64,000 bases of DNA from Azoarcus sp. (GCA_031274995.1 JAISPJ010000087.1:1-64000); one strand, 5' to 3'; shown: positions 37,782-49,445, counted from the first letter of the stretch. The notes: a model not told the origin generated them from the letters alone. Program-made: numbers and translations.

Positions 37782-38513
37782 ATGACACAAATTTCACCTA
37801 CCTTCAGTCCGCTCTACCGACAGATCAAGGGACTGATCCTGCAAGCACTTGAAACCGGGGAGTGGCGTCCGGGCCAGGCTATCCCCAGTGAGCAAGAGCT
37901 TGCGGTGCGCTTCAATGTTTCGCAGGGGACGGTGCGCAAGGCGATCGACGAGATGGCGGCGGACAACATCCTGGTGCGCAGGCAGGGCAGGGGCACTTAT
38001 GTGGCCTCGCATACCGATCCCCGGCAGATGTTCCGTTTTTTGCGGCTGGTTCCTGAAAGCGGAAGTTTGCTCTCTCATCCGAAGAGCGTCCCTGTCGATT
38101 GCTGGCGAGCCAAGGCAGGGCAAGAAGCGGCCCGTATACTGGCCATCGAGCCGGATTCGTCGATTATAATCCTGCGCAGGGTTCTGCAATACGCGCGCAA
38201 ACCCATCGTGGCCGATGAAATCTACCTGCCCGAGGAACTCTACCGGGGCTTGGACATGGAGATGTTGCGGGTCTGGAACAGTTCGTTGTACTCGCTGTTC
38301 GAGACCCGTTTCGGGCTGCGGATGATCCGTGCCCAGGAGCGTATCCGCGCCGTGGCCGCTGATCGCGCGGCGGCTGAGTTGCTCCAGGTGGCTGAAGGCA
38401 CGCCGCTGCTGTCGGTCGAGCGGGTGACGTACACATATGGGGACAAACCGGTTGAGTGGAGGCGGGGAGTGTATTCGACGGCTGAACACTATTATTTGAA
38501 CGATTTGACTTGA
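37782..38513 (+). CDS. GntR-family transcriptional regulator (UTRA domain)
   Basis: A regulator of the HutC/GntR type: an N-terminal winged helix (SPLYRQIKGLILQALETGEWRPGQAIPSEQELAVRFNVSQGTVRKAIDEM) and a C-terminal UTRA ligand-binding domain ending LSVERVTYTYGDKPVEWRRGVY. The ATG at 37782 (MTQISPTFSPLYRQ) is the likelier start; the track start is 13 codons upstream. A GntR gene at the head of sdhCDAB is common in betaproteobacteria, so control of the TCA block is likely. The effector is not known from sequence. Confidence 0.9.
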   Translation: MTQISPTFSPLYRQIKGLILQALETGEWRPGQAIPSEQELAVRFNVSQGTVRKAIDEMAADNILVRRQGRGTYVASHTDPRQMFRFLRLVPESGSLLSHPKSVPVDCWRAKAGQEAARILAIEPDSSIIILRRVLQYARKPIVADEIYLPEELYRGLDMEMLRVWNSSLYSLFETRFGLRMIRAQERIRAVAADRAAAELLQVAEGTPLLSVERVTYTYGDKPVEWRRGVYSTAEHYYLNDLT

Positions 38514-38599
38514 CGTTTTCTCGAAGGTGCTACGCCCACCGTACAGAGGGCGCACAGCCTTTTTTCTTTCTGTTTCGGTTGTTTTTTGAAGGGGGCTTC

Positions 38600-38989
38600 A
38601 TGGCTGAGGGGAGTGTGTGTTGTAGAAGGCCAAAACATCTGGCCGTCTGGCAGATACGGTTGCCGTTGCCAGGGATCGTGTCCATTTTGCATCGTGTCAG
38701 TGGTGCGGGGCTGTTTCTGCTGTTGCCATTTCTGATTTGCCTGCTCGACAAGAGCCTGCTCGATCGGGCCTCGTTCGAAGAGTTCAGGGAAATCGTCGCC
38801 CATCCGTTGGCGAAGCTCGTGTTGCTGGGGTTGTTGTGGGCGTACTTGTATCACTTCTGCGCCGGCATCCGCTTTCTGTTTCTTGACATCGGCAAAGGGC
38901 TTGATTTGCCGTGCGCGCGCAAGTCTGCGGGGGCTGTCGTGGTTGCGAGCCTGACGTTGACCGCTGTCATGGGGTGGCTATTATGGTGA
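38600..38989 (+). CDS. sdhC: succinate dehydrogenase cytochrome b556 subunit
   Basis: A membrane anchor of complex II, 129 residues, three transmembrane helices. RPKHLAVWQIRLPLPGIVSILHRVSGAGLF is the quinone-site signature, and HFCAGIRFLFLDIGKG carries the heme-ligand histidine. The start at 38600 is chosen for GGGGG upstream; the track start is 30 codons earlier. The end overlaps sdhD by seven bases. Confidence 0.94.
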   Translation: MAEGSVCCRRPKHLAVWQIRLPLPGIVSILHRVSGAGLFLLLPFLICLLDKSLLDRASFEEFREIVAHPLAKLVLLGLLWAYLYHFCAGIRFLFLDIGKGLDLPCARKSAGAVVVASLTLTAVMGWLLW

Positions 38990-39330
38990 AACGTCATGTT
39001 ATCGGTGCGCATTACGGCCTGAAAGACTGGCTTGCGCAGCGGGCGACTGCTATTTACATGGCACTTTTTACGCTCGTTTTTGTCGCTTCGCTCTTCTGCC
39101 TGCCAGAATTCAATTATCAAACCTGGGCGGGGTTGTTCTCGTCGGCGTGGGTCAGGTTCTTCTCCTTTCTGTTCATCGTGTCGCTCTGCTACCACGCCTG
39201 GATCGGAATGCGTGACATCTGGATGGACTATGTCAAGGCTGCCGGGTTGCGGCTGGCGTTGCACCTGATCGTTCTTTTCCTGCTCGTCGGTTATGCCGGA
39301 TGGGCTGTGCGGATTCTTTGGAGACTGTAA
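38983..39330 (+). CDS. sdhD: succinate dehydrogenase membrane anchor subunit
   Basis: A 115-residue anchor subunit with three transmembrane helices. [21 protein letters not shown] and [19 protein letters not shown] (heme histidine, quinone-site residues) are typical. The ATG at 38983 lies inside the end of sdhC; the track start at 38911 is in the sdhC coding region. Confidence 0.94.
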   Translation: MVKRHVIGAHYGLKDWLAQRATAIYMALFTLVFVASLFCLPEFNYQTWAGLFSSAWVRFFSFLFIVSLCYHAWIGMRDIWMDYVKAAGLRLALHLIVLFLLVGYAGWAVRILWRL

Positions 39331-39332
39331 GC

Positions 39333-41126
39333 GTGAGTATCGCAAAACGTACTTTTGATGCGGTCATCGTCGGCGCGGGAGGCGCAGGTTTGCGTGCCGC
39401 ACTGCAATTGTCCGAGGCGGGATTGAAGACCGCCGTGCTCTCCAAGGTGTTTCCGACCCGTTCGCACACCGTCGCCGCGCAAGGCGGGGTGGCGGCTTCC
39501 TTGGGCAATTCCACCGAGGATCACTGGCATTGGCATATGTACGACACCGTCAAGGGGTCGGACTGGCTCGGCGATCAGGACGCCATTGAGTTCATGTGCA
39601 AGAAGGCCAATGAGGTCGTCATCGAACTGGAACACTATGGCATGCCGTTCGACCGTACCGACAACGGCAAGATTTACCAGCGCCCGTTTGGCGGGCATTC
39701 CATGAATTACGGCAAGTCCCCGGTGATGCGCTCCTGCGCGGCGGCTGACCGCACGGGGCACGCCATGCTGCATGCGCTCTATCAGCGCAACGTGCGTGCG
39801 CATACGCAGTTCTTTGTCGAATGGATGGCGCTCGACCTTATCCGGGACGGCGACGGCAATGTGCTTGGCGTAACCGCGCTTGAGCTGGAAACCGGGGAAG
39901 TGTCGATTTTCCATTCCAGGGCAACGATCTTTGCCACCGGGGGGTCTGGCCGCATTTTCTATTCTTCGACCAACGCCTTTACCAATACCGGCGACGGCCT
40001 GGGTATGGCGGCGCGGGCGGGGATTCCGCTCGAAGACATGGAATTCTGGCAATTTCACCCCACCGGCGTGGCCGGTGCGGGCGTGCTGATTACCGAGGGC
40101 GTGCGTGGCGAGGGCGGCATCCTGCGCAATGCCGGCGGCGAGCGTTTCATGGAACGCTACGCGCCGAACCTCAAGGATCTGGCTTCGCGCGACGTGGTGT
40201 CGCGTTCGATGGTGACGGAGATCAACGAAGGGCGCGGCTGTGGCCATGACAAGGACTATGTGTTGCTCGACATTACACACCTGTCGCCTGAAATCATCAT
40301 GAAGCGGCTGCCGGGCATCCGCGAGATTTCGATCCGTTTCGCGGGTGTCGATCCGATCAAGGCCCCGATTCCCGTGGTGCCGACCTGCCACTATCAGATG
40401 GGCGGAATTCCGACCAATTACAAGGGGCAAGTAGTGCAGCCGAAGCCCGGCAATCCGAGCACGCCCGTGCACGGATTTTACGCGGCGGGCGAATGCGCTT
40501 GTGCCTCGGTGCATGGCGCGAACCGCCTTGGGACGAATTCCCTGCTTGATCTTCTGGTGTTCGGCAAGTCCGCAGGCGAATCCGTGGTCGCGGACTTCCA
40601 GGCCGGACAACTCGATCTCAAACCCTTGCCTGATGATGCCGCCGACATGTCGCTCGCCCGGATTGCCCGGCTGGAATCGCAGAAAGAGGGTAATTCGGTC
40701 AATGATGTCCGCCTCGCCATTCAGCGCACCATGCAAAAACATGCCGGGGTATTCCGTTTCAGGGATTTGCTCAAAGAAGGCGTGGCGACGATCCTGGAAG
40801 TGGCCGAGCGCGCGAAGGCTACCTATATCGGCGACAAGTCCAAGGTCTGGAACACAGCGCGCCAGGAGGCGCTGGAACTGGACAACATGATCGAAGTCGC
40901 CAGGGCGACGATGATTTCTGCCGAGGCGCGCAAGGAGTCGCGCGGTGCGCACGTCCGGGATGATGCGCCGGACACTCCCGAGCACCCGAACGGGCGTGAC
41001 GACCAGAACTGGCTCAAGCACACCCTTTGGTTCAGCGCGGACAACCATGTGGAATACAAGCCGGTGCACCTGAAACCCTTGTCCGATGATGTCGAGCCGA
41101 TTGCGCTCGCCAAACGGACGTACTGA
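39333..41126 (+). CDS. sdhA: succinate dehydrogenase flavoprotein subunit
   Basis: Complex II flavoprotein; oxidises succinate to fumarate. FAD-binding [18 protein letters not shown], the covalent-FAD histidine region [41 protein letters not shown], and the C-terminal [21 protein letters not shown]. The start is a GTG at 39333 ([14 protein letters not shown]) with GGAG upstream; the track start lies inside sdhD. 597 residues. Confidence 0.97.
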   Translation: MSIAKRTFDAVIVGAGGAGLRAALQLSEAGLKTAVLSKVFPTRSHTVAAQGGVAASLGNSTEDHWHWHMYDTVKGSDWLGDQDAIEFMCKKANEVVIELEHYGMPFDRTDNGKIYQRPFGGHSMNYGKSPVMRSCAAADRTGHAMLHALYQRNVRAHTQFFVEWMALDLIRDGDGNVLGVTALELETGEVSIFHSRATIFATGGSGRIFYSSTNAFTNTGDGLGMAARAGIPLEDMEFWQFHPTGVAGAGVLITEGVRGEGGILRNAGGERFMERYAPNLKDLASRDVVSRSMVTEINEGRGCGHDKDYVLLDITHLSPEIIMKRLPGIREISIRFAGVDPIKAPIPVVPTCHYQMGGIPTNYKGQVVQPKPGNPSTPVHGFYAAGECACASVHGANRLGTNSLLDLLVFGKSAGESVVADFQAGQLDLKPLPDDAADMSLARIARLESQKEGNSVNDVRLAIQRTMQKHAGVFRFRDLLKEGVATILEVAERAKATYIGDKSKVWNTARQEALELDNMIEVARATMISAEARKESRGAHVRDDAPDTPEHPNGRDDQNWLKHTLWFSADNHVEYKPVHLKPLSDDVEPIALAKRTY

Positions 41127-41152
41127 GCCTTGAGCGCAGGAGAAGAACACAA

Positions 41153-41869
41153 ATGCAGATGAGCAAACGCACTGTTCAGTTCAAGATATACCGTTACGAC
41201 CCTGACAAGGGCACTCAGCCTTACATGCAGGATATTTCGGTGGATCTCGACCCCACCGACAAGAAACTTCTCGACGCCTTGGTGAAGATCAAGGCCAAGG
41301 ATGACAGCCTGTCGTTCCGCCGCTCATGCCGCGAGGGCGTGTGCGGGTCTGACGCGGTCAACATCAACGGCGTCAACGCTCTGGCCTGCCTGTCCGATAT
41401 CGACAGCCTGTCCCAACCCATCGTCTTGAGGCCCTTGCCGGGATTGCCGGTGATCCGCGACCTGATCGTGGACATGACCCAGTTCTTCAAGCAATACCAC
41501 TCGATCAAGCCCTATCTCATCAACGACGAGCCCCCGCCTGAGCGCGAGCGCCTGCAAAGCCCGGAGGAACGCGAGGAACTCAATGGGTTGTATGAGTGCA
41601 TCCTGTGCGCGTGCTGTTCCACGTCCTGTCCGTCGTTCTGGTGGAACCCGGACAAGTTCGTCGGCCCGGCGGGGCTGCTGAATGCCTATCGTTTCATCGC
41701 CGACACGCGCGACCAGGCCGCCAATGAACGATTGGACAACCTCGAAGACCCGTACCGGCTGTTCCGCTGCCACACGATCATGAACTGCGTCGCTGTCTGT
41801 CCGAAGAGCCTGAATCCAACCCGTTCCATCAATAAAATCAAGGACATGATGGTCAGTCGCGCCATTTAA
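41153..41869 (+). CDS. sdhB: succinate dehydrogenase iron-sulfur subunit
   Basis: A 238-residue electron-transfer subunit with all three clusters: 2Fe-2S (SCREGVCGSDAVNINGVNALAC), 4Fe-4S (CILCACCSTSCPSFWW) and 3Fe-4S (CHTIMNCVAVCPKSLNP). Located between sdhA and sdhE in the sdh operon. Confidence 0.97.
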   Translation: MQMSKRTVQFKIYRYDPDKGTQPYMQDISVDLDPTDKKLLDALVKIKAKDDSLSFRRSCREGVCGSDAVNINGVNALACLSDIDSLSQPIVLRPLPGLPVIRDLIVDMTQFFKQYHSIKPYLINDEPPPERERLQSPEEREELNGLYECILCACCSTSCPSFWWNPDKFVGPAGLLNAYRFIADTRDQAANERLDNLEDPYRLFRCHTIMNCVAVCPKSLNPTRSINKIKDMMVSRAI

Positions 41870-41875
41870 AGAACG

Positions 41876-42118
41876 ATGATGATTAATCCCCGCCGAGGAA
41901 AAGTGCGCTGGCAGTGCCGCAGGTCCATGCTTGAACTGGACTTGGTGCTGGCGCGCTTTCTGGAGCATGAGTTTGACCGTCTCGACGACGAACAACTGGC
42001 CGATTTTGAAGACCTGTTGCGTTGCGACGACTACGACTTGTGGGCATTCATCAATGGGAACAAACCCTGCGAGGTTGTCCGCTGGCAAAGGATGATCGCG
42101 CGATTGAGCCGATGCTGA
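41876..42118 (+). CDS. sdhE: succinate dehydrogenase assembly factor SdhE
   Basis: An 80-residue FAD assembly factor (DUF339) that helps attach FAD to SdhA. The conserved RRGKVRWQCRRSMLELDLVL contains the RGxxR...E/D pattern, and DYDLWAFINGNKP is the typical C-terminal part. It starts six bases after sdhB, as expected in this operon. Confidence 0.93.
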   Translation: MMINPRRGKVRWQCRRSMLELDLVLARFLEHEFDRLDDEQLADFEDLLRCDDYDLWAFINGNKPCEVVRWQRMIARLSRC

Positions 42119-42219
42119 AACGAGGAAAGGTTCCGGTAGGCACAGCGCTCATACCAAAATAAAAAATTTCTGGACTTCTGACCAAACCAGAGGCATCTAC
42201 AACACAGGAGGGACTACCC

Positions 42220-43512
42220 ATGAGTGAAGAACGTAAAGCAACTTTGACCATTGACGGCAAAACTTTTGATTTCCCGATACTGAAAGGCGTACACGGGAAT
42301 GATGTTATCGACATCCGCACGTTGGGTGCCAAGACCGGGTGTTTCACCTATGACGCCGGTTTTATGTCGACGGCAAGCTGCCAATCCTCCATCACTTTCA
42401 TAGATGGTGAAAAGGGTGAACTGCTGTACTGCGGCTATCCCATCGAGCAACTGGCCGATAAGTGCAACTTCCTGGAGGTTGCCTACCTGTTGCGCAACAG
42501 AGAACTGCCGAATGCGGATCAGAAAGCCAAGTTTGAAGGCACCATCCGCAAGCACACCTTGGTGCACGACCAGTTGACCCGGTTCTACAACGGTTTTCGC
42601 CGCGACGCCCACCCGATGGCGGTCATCGTCGGCGTGGTTGGCGCGCTGTCGGCGTTTTACCATCATGGCATGGACTACTCCAACGTCGAGCACCGGGACA
42701 TTTGTTTCCAGCGCATCATTGCCAAGCTGCCGACCATCATCGCGCTGGCCTACCGCTACAACACCGGGTTGCCGTTCATGTATCCCCGGAACGATCTCGA
42801 TTACGCCTCGAACTTCATGTACATGATGTTCGGTGTACCCAGCGAGGAGTACAAGATCAACCCGATATTGTCGCGCGCGCTCGACATCATCTTTACCCTG
42901 CACGCCGACCACGAACAGAACGCCTCCACTTCCACGGTGCGTCTGGCCGGTTCTTCCGAAGCCAACCCCTTTGCCTGTGTCGCGTCGGGTATTTCCTGCC
43001 TGTGGGGTCCGGCGCACGGTGGCGCAAACGAAGCGTGCCTGAATATGCTGGAGGAAATCGGCGATGTTTCCAGGGTGGGCGAGTACATCAAGCGTGCCAA
43101 GGACAAGAACGACAGTTTCAAACTGATGGGTTTCGGCCATCGCATCTATAAAAACTTCGACCCGCGTTCCAAGCTCATGGGCAAGGTGTGCGCAGATGTG
43201 CTTGCCGAACTGGGGCTTGAGAACAACCGTTTGTTCAAACTTGCCAAGGCGCTCGAAAAGATTGCTCTCGAAGACGATTATTTCGTCGAGAAAAAGCTCT
43301 ATCCGAACGTGGACTTCTACTCCGGCATTGTCCAGAAGGCTCTGGGCATTCCCACCACCATGTTTACCTGCGTCTTTGCGTTGGCGCGCACGGCGGGCTG
43401 GCTGGCGCAATGGGAAGAAATGATTACCGACCCCGATTACAAGATTGGCCGTCCCCGCCAGCTTTACATTGGCGCGGCACGGCGTAACGTGCCGGATATC
43501 GGCAAGCGTTGA
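42220..43512 (+). CDS. gltA: citrate synthase
   Basis: A 430-residue type II (hexameric, NADH-sensitive type) citrate synthase. Catalytic residues appear in [35 protein letters not shown] and [18 protein letters not shown] very good AGGAGGG ribosome site is at 42206. It follows sdhE after a 101-bp gap that could hold its own promoter. Confidence 0.97.
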   Translation: MSEERKATLTIDGKTFDFPILKGVHGNDVIDIRTLGAKTGCFTYDAGFMSTASCQSSITFIDGEKGELLYCGYPIEQLADKCNFLEVAYLLRNRELPNADQKAKFEGTIRKHTLVHDQLTRFYNGFRRDAHPMAVIVGVVGALSAFYHHGMDYSNVEHRDICFQRIIAKLPTIIALAYRYNTGLPFMYPRNDLDYASNFMYMMFGVPSEEYKINPILSRALDIIFTLHADHEQNASTSTVRLAGSSEANPFACVASGISCLWGPAHGGANEACLNMLEEIGDVSRVGEYIKRAKDKNDSFKLMGFGHRIYKNFDPRSKLMGKVCADVLAELGLENNRLFKLAKALEKIALEDDYFVEKKLYPNVDFYSGIVQKALGIPTTMFTCVFALARTAGWLAQWEEMITDPDYKIGRPRQLYIGAARRNVPDIGKR

Positions 43513-43726
43513 TCGGTATGCGCCGGATGCAATCCCCGTAGCAGTTTCAGCGCACAGGTGGACGGACGGGGGTGGGCATGTTGCAAGCTTGCGGATACGG
43601 GGCAGGCCTTCGGGTTGCCCCGTGCCTTCTTTCAATAGGCATGATATGAATGTATCCTTTGCGTAAATAAAGCACGGCGTCGTATTCAACGGCAACCCTA
43701 TCCAAAACACGACAGGTGATTTCAAC

Positions 43727-46588
43727 ATGAGGCACAAGGAACTCCAGGGCACGTCCCATCTGTATGGTTCGAACGCGCCTTTTATCGAAGAACTTTACGA
43801 AAATTATCTGGCTGATCCCGCCTCGGTCGATGAACGCTGGCGCATGTATTTCGATCAACTCCAGGCTCAGGCGGGCGCGGCGGTGCGTGATGTGGCTCAT
43901 AGCCCGATCATTGCCGCCTTTGAACAGATATCCAAGCGCGGCCCCGTGCGCACGGCGAGTTCCGAGGGCGAAAACAAATTGCAGGCCGATGTCCTGCAAC
44001 TGATCGCCGCTCATCGCCTCCTCGGCAACCGCCGCGCCAACCTTGATCCGCTCAAGCGTGGCGACTGGCCCCATATCGCCGAACTCGACCCCTCGCATTA
44101 CGGGTTCACCGAGGCCGATCTGTCCAAGACTTTCAACGTCGGCAATTTCAAGGGCGTTTCTGGAGACCGCGCCACCCTGCGCGATATTCTTGAAGCCCTG
44201 CGCCAGACATACTGCGGCACCATCGGCGTCGAGTACCTGCACATTTCGGACGCGGCCCAACAACGCTGGATACAGGAGCGGCTGGAAAGCGTGCGCGCCA
44301 CGCCGAATTTCACGGCGGAGGGCAAGCGCCATATCCTGGAGCGTGTGACTGCCGCCGAAACGCTTGAACGCTACCTGCACACCCGTTACGTGGGGCAAAA
44401 ACGCTTTTCGCTCGAAGGCAGCGAATCGACCATCGTCGCAATGGATGAACTCCTGCATGTCGCGGGCAAACTGGGCGTGGCGGAAACCGTGCTCGGCATG
44501 GCGCACCGTGGGCGGCTCAACACCCTGGTCAATGTCCTGGGCAAATCGCCCTCCATGCTCTTCTCCGAATTCGAGGGCAAGGTCAAGGCCAACCTCTCTG
44601 CGGGCGATGTCAAATACCACATGGGTTTTTCCAGCAACATCATGACCTCGGGCGGGCCGATGCATCTCGTGCTGGCCTTCAACCCCTCGCACCTGGAAAT
44701 CATCAACCCGGTCGTGGAAGGCTCCGTCTATGCGCGCCAGCTTCGCCGCAGCGGGGAAGCTGGCAAAGAACAAGTTCTGCCCGTCCTGATTCACGGCGAT
44801 TCTGCCGTGGCCGGGCAAGGCGTCAACCAGGAAATGCTCAACTTCTCCCAGACCCGGGGTTACGGCACGGGCGGGACTGTCCATCTGGTCATCAACAACC
44901 AGATCGGGTTTACCACATCCGCTCCGCGCGACCTGCGTTCCACACACTACTGTACGGACATTTTCAAACTGGTCGAAGCCCCGATCTTCCACGTCAACGG
45001 CGACGACCCGGAGGCCGTGGCCTTCGTCACCCGGCTGGCCGTTGAATTCCGTCAGGAATTCAAGAAGGACGTGGCAATCGACATTTTCTGCTTCCGCAAG
45101 CTCGGTCACAACGAGCAGGACGAACCGATGGTCACGCAGCCGTTGATGTACCAGATCATTCAGAAACATCCCGGCACGCGCAAGCTCTATGCCGACCGTC
45201 TTGTCGCCGAAGGCACGCTTGCTGCCGATGAACCCGACAGGATGATCGCCGAATACCGCGAACATCTCGACCGTGGCGAGTTGCTCTGCAACTCGGTGCT
45301 CTCCGGCTACACCCGCCAGCTTACGGCGGACTGGAGACCCTTCCTCAACCAGCCCTATACCGATGAAGCCCATACCGCGATTCCCGCGCAGGAAGTCCGC
45401 CGTCTCGCGCAGGCGCTGACCACGATCCCGGAAGGCTTCACGCTCCATTCCCGCGTGCGGAAAACCATCGATGACCGCGCCGCAATGGGCCGTGGCGAAC
45501 TGCCTATCGACTGGGGCATGGGGGAGAACCTCGCCTATGCCAGCCTCCTTGCCGAAGGGTTTGGCGTGCGCATTTCGGGTGAAGACGTTGGCCGGGGAAC
45601 CTTCTTCCATCGTCACGCCATACTGCACGACCAGCACCGCAAGCAGCGCAGTGAAGGCGTTTATATGCCGCTTGCCCACATCCAGGACGGGCAGGCCCGT
45701 TTCCAGTGTTTCGACTCGGTGCTTTCCGAAGAAGGCGTGCTGGCCTTTGAATACGGCTATGCGACCACCGAACCGAACGACCTTGTCGTATGGGAAGCCC
45801 AGTTCGGCGACTTCATCAATGGTGCGCAGGTCGTCATCGATCAGTTCATCTCCTCGGGCGAAGCAAAATGGGGGCGCATCACCGGGCTGACCATGCTCCT
45901 GCCGCACGGCTATGAAGGGCAAGGCCCGGAGCATACTTCCGCGCGGCTGGAACGTTTCATGAACATGGCGGCGGAAAACAACTGGCAGGTTTGCGTGCCC
46001 ACCACACCCGCGCAAATTTTCCATCTCCTGCGCCGCCAGATGATGCGCAAACTGCGCAAACCCTTGGTCGTCATCACACCGAAGTCACTGCTGCGCCACA
46101 AGGAAGCGGTATCGAGCATCGAAGAATTCGCCACCGGCCAATTCCAGACCGTGATTCCCGAGACCGAACCGCTCGACAGCAAACGGGTGAACCGCATCGT
46201 GCTGTGCCAGGGCAAGCTCTACTATGAACTGCTCGCTTATCGCCGGGAACATAAGATCACCGATGCCGCGCTGGTACGCATCGAACAGCTCTATCCTTTC
46301 CCGATGAAAAGTTTTGCCGACGCGATCGAGCAGTTCCCAAACGCGAAGGATGTCATCTGGTGCCAGGAAGAGCCGCGCAATCAGGGTGCATGGTACTGGC
46401 TGGCCTCGCGGCAGCATCTGGTGAACGTACTTGGCACACGCCACAAGCTGCTGCTGGCCAGCCGTCCCGCCTCCGCTTCGCCTGCCGTGGGCTATTTCGC
46501 CAAGCATTTGCAGCAACAGAAGGATCTCATTGAACTCGCATTTGGGCCGATTCAGAAAACGACTCCGCAATCACCCAACGATCAATAA
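43727..46588 (+). CDS. odhA: 2-oxoglutarate dehydrogenase E1 component
   Basis: A 953-residue thiamine-diphosphate enzyme, first component of the 2-oxoglutarate dehydrogenase complex. Typical sequences: SHLYGSNAPFIEELYENYL at the start, GMAHRGRLNTLVNVLGK, the TPP region HGDSAVAGQGVNQEMLNFSQ with VINNQIGFTTS, and LPHGYEGQGPEHTSARLERF. Also called sucA. The large minus-strand ORF across this gene is only its shadow. The 213-bp gap before it shows no gene. Confidence 0.97.
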   Translation: MRHKELQGTSHLYGSNAPFIEELYENYLADPASVDERWRMYFDQLQAQAGAAVRDVAHSPIIAAFEQISKRGPVRTASSEGENKLQADVLQLIAAHRLLGNRRANLDPLKRGDWPHIAELDPSHYGFTEADLSKTFNVGNFKGVSGDRATLRDILEALRQTYCGTIGVEYLHISDAAQQRWIQERLESVRATPNFTAEGKRHILERVTAAETLERYLHTRYVGQKRFSLEGSESTIVAMDELLHVAGKLGVAETVLGMAHRGRLNTLVNVLGKSPSMLFSEFEGKVKANLSAGDVKYHMGFSSNIMTSGGPMHLVLAFNPSHLEIINPVVEGSVYARQLRRSGEAGKEQVLPVLIHGDSAVAGQGVNQEMLNFSQTRGYGTGGTVHLVINNQIGFTTSAPRDLRSTHYCTDIFKLVEAPIFHVNGDDPEAVAFVTRLAVEFRQEFKKDVAIDIFCFRKLGHNEQDEPMVTQPLMYQIIQKHPGTRKLYADRLVAEGTLAADEPDRMIAEYREHLDRGELLCNSVLSGYTRQLTADWRPFLNQPYTDEAHTAIPAQEVRRLAQALTTIPEGFTLHSRVRKTIDDRAAMGRGELPIDWGMGENLAYASLLAEGFGVRISGEDVGRGTFFHRHAILHDQHRKQRSEGVYMPLAHIQDGQARFQCFDSVLSEEGVLAFEYGYATTEPNDLVVWEAQFGDFINGAQVVIDQFISSGEAKWGRITGLTMLLPHGYEGQGPEHTSARLERFMNMAAENNWQVCVPTTPAQIFHLLRRQMMRKLRKPLVVITPKSLLRHKEAVSSIEEFATGQFQTVIPETEPLDSKRVNRIVLCQGKLYYELLAYRREHKITDAALVRIEQLYPFPMKSFADAIEQFPNAKDVIWCQEEPRNQGAWYWLASRQHLVNVLGTRHKLLLASRPASASPAVGYFAKHLQQQKDLIELAFGPIQKTTPQSPNDQ

Positions 46589-46606
46589 ATACAGAGGGCA
46601 ATAACA

Positions 46607-47806
46607 ATGCTGATCGAAGTCAAAGTACCGCAACTGTCCGAATCCGTGTCCGAGGCCAGCCTCGTGGCTTGGCACAAGAGAGCCGGAGAAGCCGTTACAC
46701 GCGATGAAAACCTGATCGACATCGAAACCGACAAAGTCGTGCTCGAAACTCCAGCCCCCGCCGATGGAGTCCTCGTCGAGATCGTCAAGGACGATGGGGC
46801 GACCGTCACCTCGGGTGACCTGATCGCCCGGATCGACACCCAAGCCAAGGCAACTGCCTCCGCCGCGCCGCAGGAACCTGCTGCGGCGCCCCCGGCTCTT
46901 GGCGATGTTCGTGCCGGAGCTGCGGGCGAACCCAGCCCGGCGGCGCGCAAGATACTGGAAGAAAAAGGCATCCCTGCCGCCTCCGTGAGCGGCACGGGCC
47001 GTGGCGGGCGTGTCACCAAGGAAGATGCCGTGGCGGCGGCCAAGGTCTCTACGCCAACTTCCGCTGCTGCACCGTCTGCGCCCGCTGCGGTGGCATTTGT
47101 CGGCGAGCGGCCGGAAGAGCGCGTCCCCATGACCCGCCTGCGTTCCCGCATTGCCGAGCGCCTTATCCAGTCCAAGAACGAAAACGCCATACTGACCACG
47201 TTCAACGAAGTGAACATGGCTCCCGTCATGGCCCTGCGCAAGCAATACGGCGAGAAATTCGAAAAAGCCCACGGCGTGCGCCTCGGCTTTATGGGCTTTT
47301 TCGTCAAGGCCGCCGTTGCGGCGCTCAAACGGTACCCGATTCTCAATGCCTCGATTGACGGCAACGACATCATCTATCACGGCTACATTGACATTGGTGT
47401 TGCCGTGGGCAGTCCGCGCGGCCTTGTCGTACCGATTCTGCGTAATGCCGAACTCCTCTCTGTGGCCGAAGTCGAACTCAAGATTGCCGAATTCGGCAAC
47501 AAGGCCAAGGATGGCCGCCTGTCGATCGAGGATCTCACCGGCGGGACTTTCTCCATCTCCAACGGCGGCGTATTCGGTTCCATGATGTCCACCCCCATCA
47601 TCAACCCGCCGCAATCAGCCATCCTCGGCATTCACGCCACCAAGGATCGTCCGGTCGCCGAGAACGGCCAGGTCGTCATCCGCCCCATCAACTATCTGGC
47701 GCTTTCTTACGACCACCGCATCATCGACGGGCGGGAAGCCGTCCTTGGCTTGGTAGCGATGAAGGAAGCCCTGGAAGACCCGGCGCGGCTGATATTGGAT
47801 ATTTAG
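46607..47806 (+). CDS. odhB: dihydrolipoyl succinyltransferase (E2)
   Basis: A 399-residue E2 core of the 2-oxoglutarate dehydrogenase complex. One lipoyl domain ([15 protein letters not shown], lipoyl lysine near residue 43), an Ala/Pro-rich linker, the E3-binding segment [14 protein letters not shown]...[11 protein letters not shown], and the catalytic domain with [13 protein letters not shown]. Follows odhA by 18 bases; also called sucB. Confidence 0.97.
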   Translation: MLIEVKVPQLSESVSEASLVAWHKRAGEAVTRDENLIDIETDKVVLETPAPADGVLVEIVKDDGATVTSGDLIARIDTQAKATASAAPQEPAAAPPALGDVRAGAAGEPSPAARKILEEKGIPAASVSGTGRGGRVTKEDAVAAAKVSTPTSAAAPSAPAAVAFVGERPEERVPMTRLRSRIAERLIQSKNENAILTTFNEVNMAPVMALRKQYGEKFEKAHGVRLGFMGFFVKAAVAALKRYPILNASIDGNDIIYHGYIDIGVAVGSPRGLVVPILRNAELLSVAEVELKIAEFGNKAKDGRLSIEDLTGGTFSISNGGVFGSMMSTPIINPPQSAILGIHATKDRPVAENGQVVIRPINYLALSYDHRIIDGREAVLGLVAMKEALEDPARLILDI

Positions 47807-47815
47807 GAGAGTTTA

Positions 47816-49240
47816 ATGGCAAACGAATTCGATATCCTCGTCATCGGTGGCGGGCCGGGCGGCTACGTTGCCGCCATCCGCGCCGCGCAACTCGGCTTCA
47901 AGGTTGCCTGCTGCGAATCCAACCCCTATGCCGACCCAAAGGGCGAACCCAGGCTGGGCGGCACTTGTCTCAATGTCGGCTGCATTCCCTCCAAGGCGCT
48001 GCTCCACACTTCGCACCTGTATGAAGAGGCTGCCCATGCCTTCGCCGGGCAGGGCATCGAAATCAATGCTCCGAAAATCGATGTCCCGAAGATGCTCGCC
48101 CGAAAAAACGGCATCGTCGACCAACTCACGGGCGGCATCAAAGGGCTTTTCAAGAAAAACAAAGTCACCTTCCTGCCCGGCCACGGCGCGTTCGCCGGTC
48201 AATCCGCGAACGGCTGGCAATTGAAAGTTGGCAAGGAAGAAGTCGAAGCAAAGCATGTCATCGTCGCTACCGGCTCCAGGCCGCGCCATCTGCCCGGCCT
48301 GCCTGTCGACAACAAGATCGTCTGCGACAATGTCGGTGCGCTCGATATTGACGCCGTCCCAAAAAATCTGGTTGTCATCGGCGCTGGCGTCATCGGGCTG
48401 GAAATGGGTTCCGTGTGGCGCCGCCTGGGAGCGGAAGTCACTCTCCTCGAAGCCCTTCCCGATTTCCTCTCCGTTGCCGACGCCGATATTGCCAGGGAGG
48501 CCCTGAAAATCTTCACCAAGCAGGGACTCACCATTCACACCGGCATCAAGGTTGGCGAAGTCAAGCCAGGCAAAAAGAACGTCACCGTCACCTATACCGA
48601 TAAGGACGGCAAAGCCGCGAAGCTCGAAGCCGACCGCCTCATCGTCTCCGTGGGCCGCATTCCCAACACCGAAGGGTTAAACGCGGGCGCGGTGGGGCTC
48701 AAGCTCAACGAGCGCGGGCAGATCGAAGTCGATGCTCACTGCAAGACCAGCCTTTCCGGCGTATGGGCCATCGGTGATGTCGTGCGCGGCCCCATGCTTG
48801 CCCACAAGGCGATGGAAGAGGGCGTGCAAGTGGCCGAACTCATCGCAGGACAAGCGGGGCATACCAACCTGGATGCTGTTCCCGGTGTCATCTACACCAC
48901 CCCGGAAATCGCCTGGGTAGGCAAGACCGAACAACAGCTCAAGGCCGAAGGCGTTGCCTACAAGGCGGGCAAGGTTCCCTTCCTCGCCAACGGCCGCGCG
49001 CTTGGCATCGGTGCGCCGGAAGGGTTCGTCAAAATGCTGGCCGATGCCAAGACAGATCGCATTCTGGGCATCCACATCATCGGCGCGGGCGCTTCCGATC
49101 TCATCAGCGAAGCCACCGTCGCGCTGGAGTTTGCCGGCGCTTCGGAAGACCTTGCGCGGATTTGCCATGCCCATCCGACCCTCTCGGAGGTTCTCCACGA
49201 AGCGGCGCTTGCCTGCGACAAACGGGCGCTGCACTTCTGA
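47816..49240 (+). CDS. lpdA: dihydrolipoyl dehydrogenase (E3)
   Basis: A 474-residue flavoprotein that reoxidises the lipoyl groups of E2. FAD-binding [17 protein letters not shown], redox disulfide [19 protein letters not shown]-binding [17 protein letters not shown], and catalytic His-Glu pair in [13 protein letters not shown]. Located nine bases after odhB, so it is dedicated to this complex. Confidence 0.97.
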   Translation: MANEFDILVIGGGPGGYVAAIRAAQLGFKVACCESNPYADPKGEPRLGGTCLNVGCIPSKALLHTSHLYEEAAHAFAGQGIEINAPKIDVPKMLARKNGIVDQLTGGIKGLFKKNKVTFLPGHGAFAGQSANGWQLKVGKEEVEAKHVIVATGSRPRHLPGLPVDNKIVCDNVGALDIDAVPKNLVVIGAGVIGLEMGSVWRRLGAEVTLLEALPDFLSVADADIAREALKIFTKQGLTIHTGIKVGEVKPGKKNVTVTYTDKDGKAAKLEADRLIVSVGRIPNTEGLNAGAVGLKLNERGQIEVDAHCKTSLSGVWAIGDVVRGPMLAHKAMEEGVQVAELIAGQAGHTNLDAVPGVIYTTPEIAWVGKTEQQLKAEGVAYKAGKVPFLANGRALGIGAPEGFVKMLADAKTDRILGIHIIGAGASDLISEATVALEFAGASEDLARICHAHPTLSEVLHEAALACDKRALHF

Positions 49241-49316
49241 GGTTCTTCCCAGACAAGGGCCAATAGCCCCGTGATTGGTGTATTCCAAGGGTGAATTCAG
49301 CCCTTTACGCCGCAAA

Positions 49317-49354
49317 AAGCACTTGGGCCAGCTCAATGGCTGGCCCAAGTGCTT
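49317..49354 (-). terminator. terminator downstream of tRNA-Pro
   Basis: AAGCACTTGGGCCAGC and its complement form a 16-bp perfect stem with a 6-base loop. On the minus strand TTTTT follows, so it ends the pheST-ihfA-merR-tRNA-Pro transcription. It may also stop readthrough from lpdA. Confidence 0.88.
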
Positions 49355-49367
49355 GATTCGATTCAAC

Positions 49368-49445
<78 letters not shown>

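Noticed and set aside
39291-41150. 619-codon minus-strand frame across sdhA
   Set aside because: Shadow of sdhA with no family features.
43547-46024. 825-codon open frame on the minus strand across odhA
   Set aside because: It is the antisense shadow of a certain gene in GC-rich DNA; the protein looks like random His/Arg/Gly-rich sequence and has no ribosome site.
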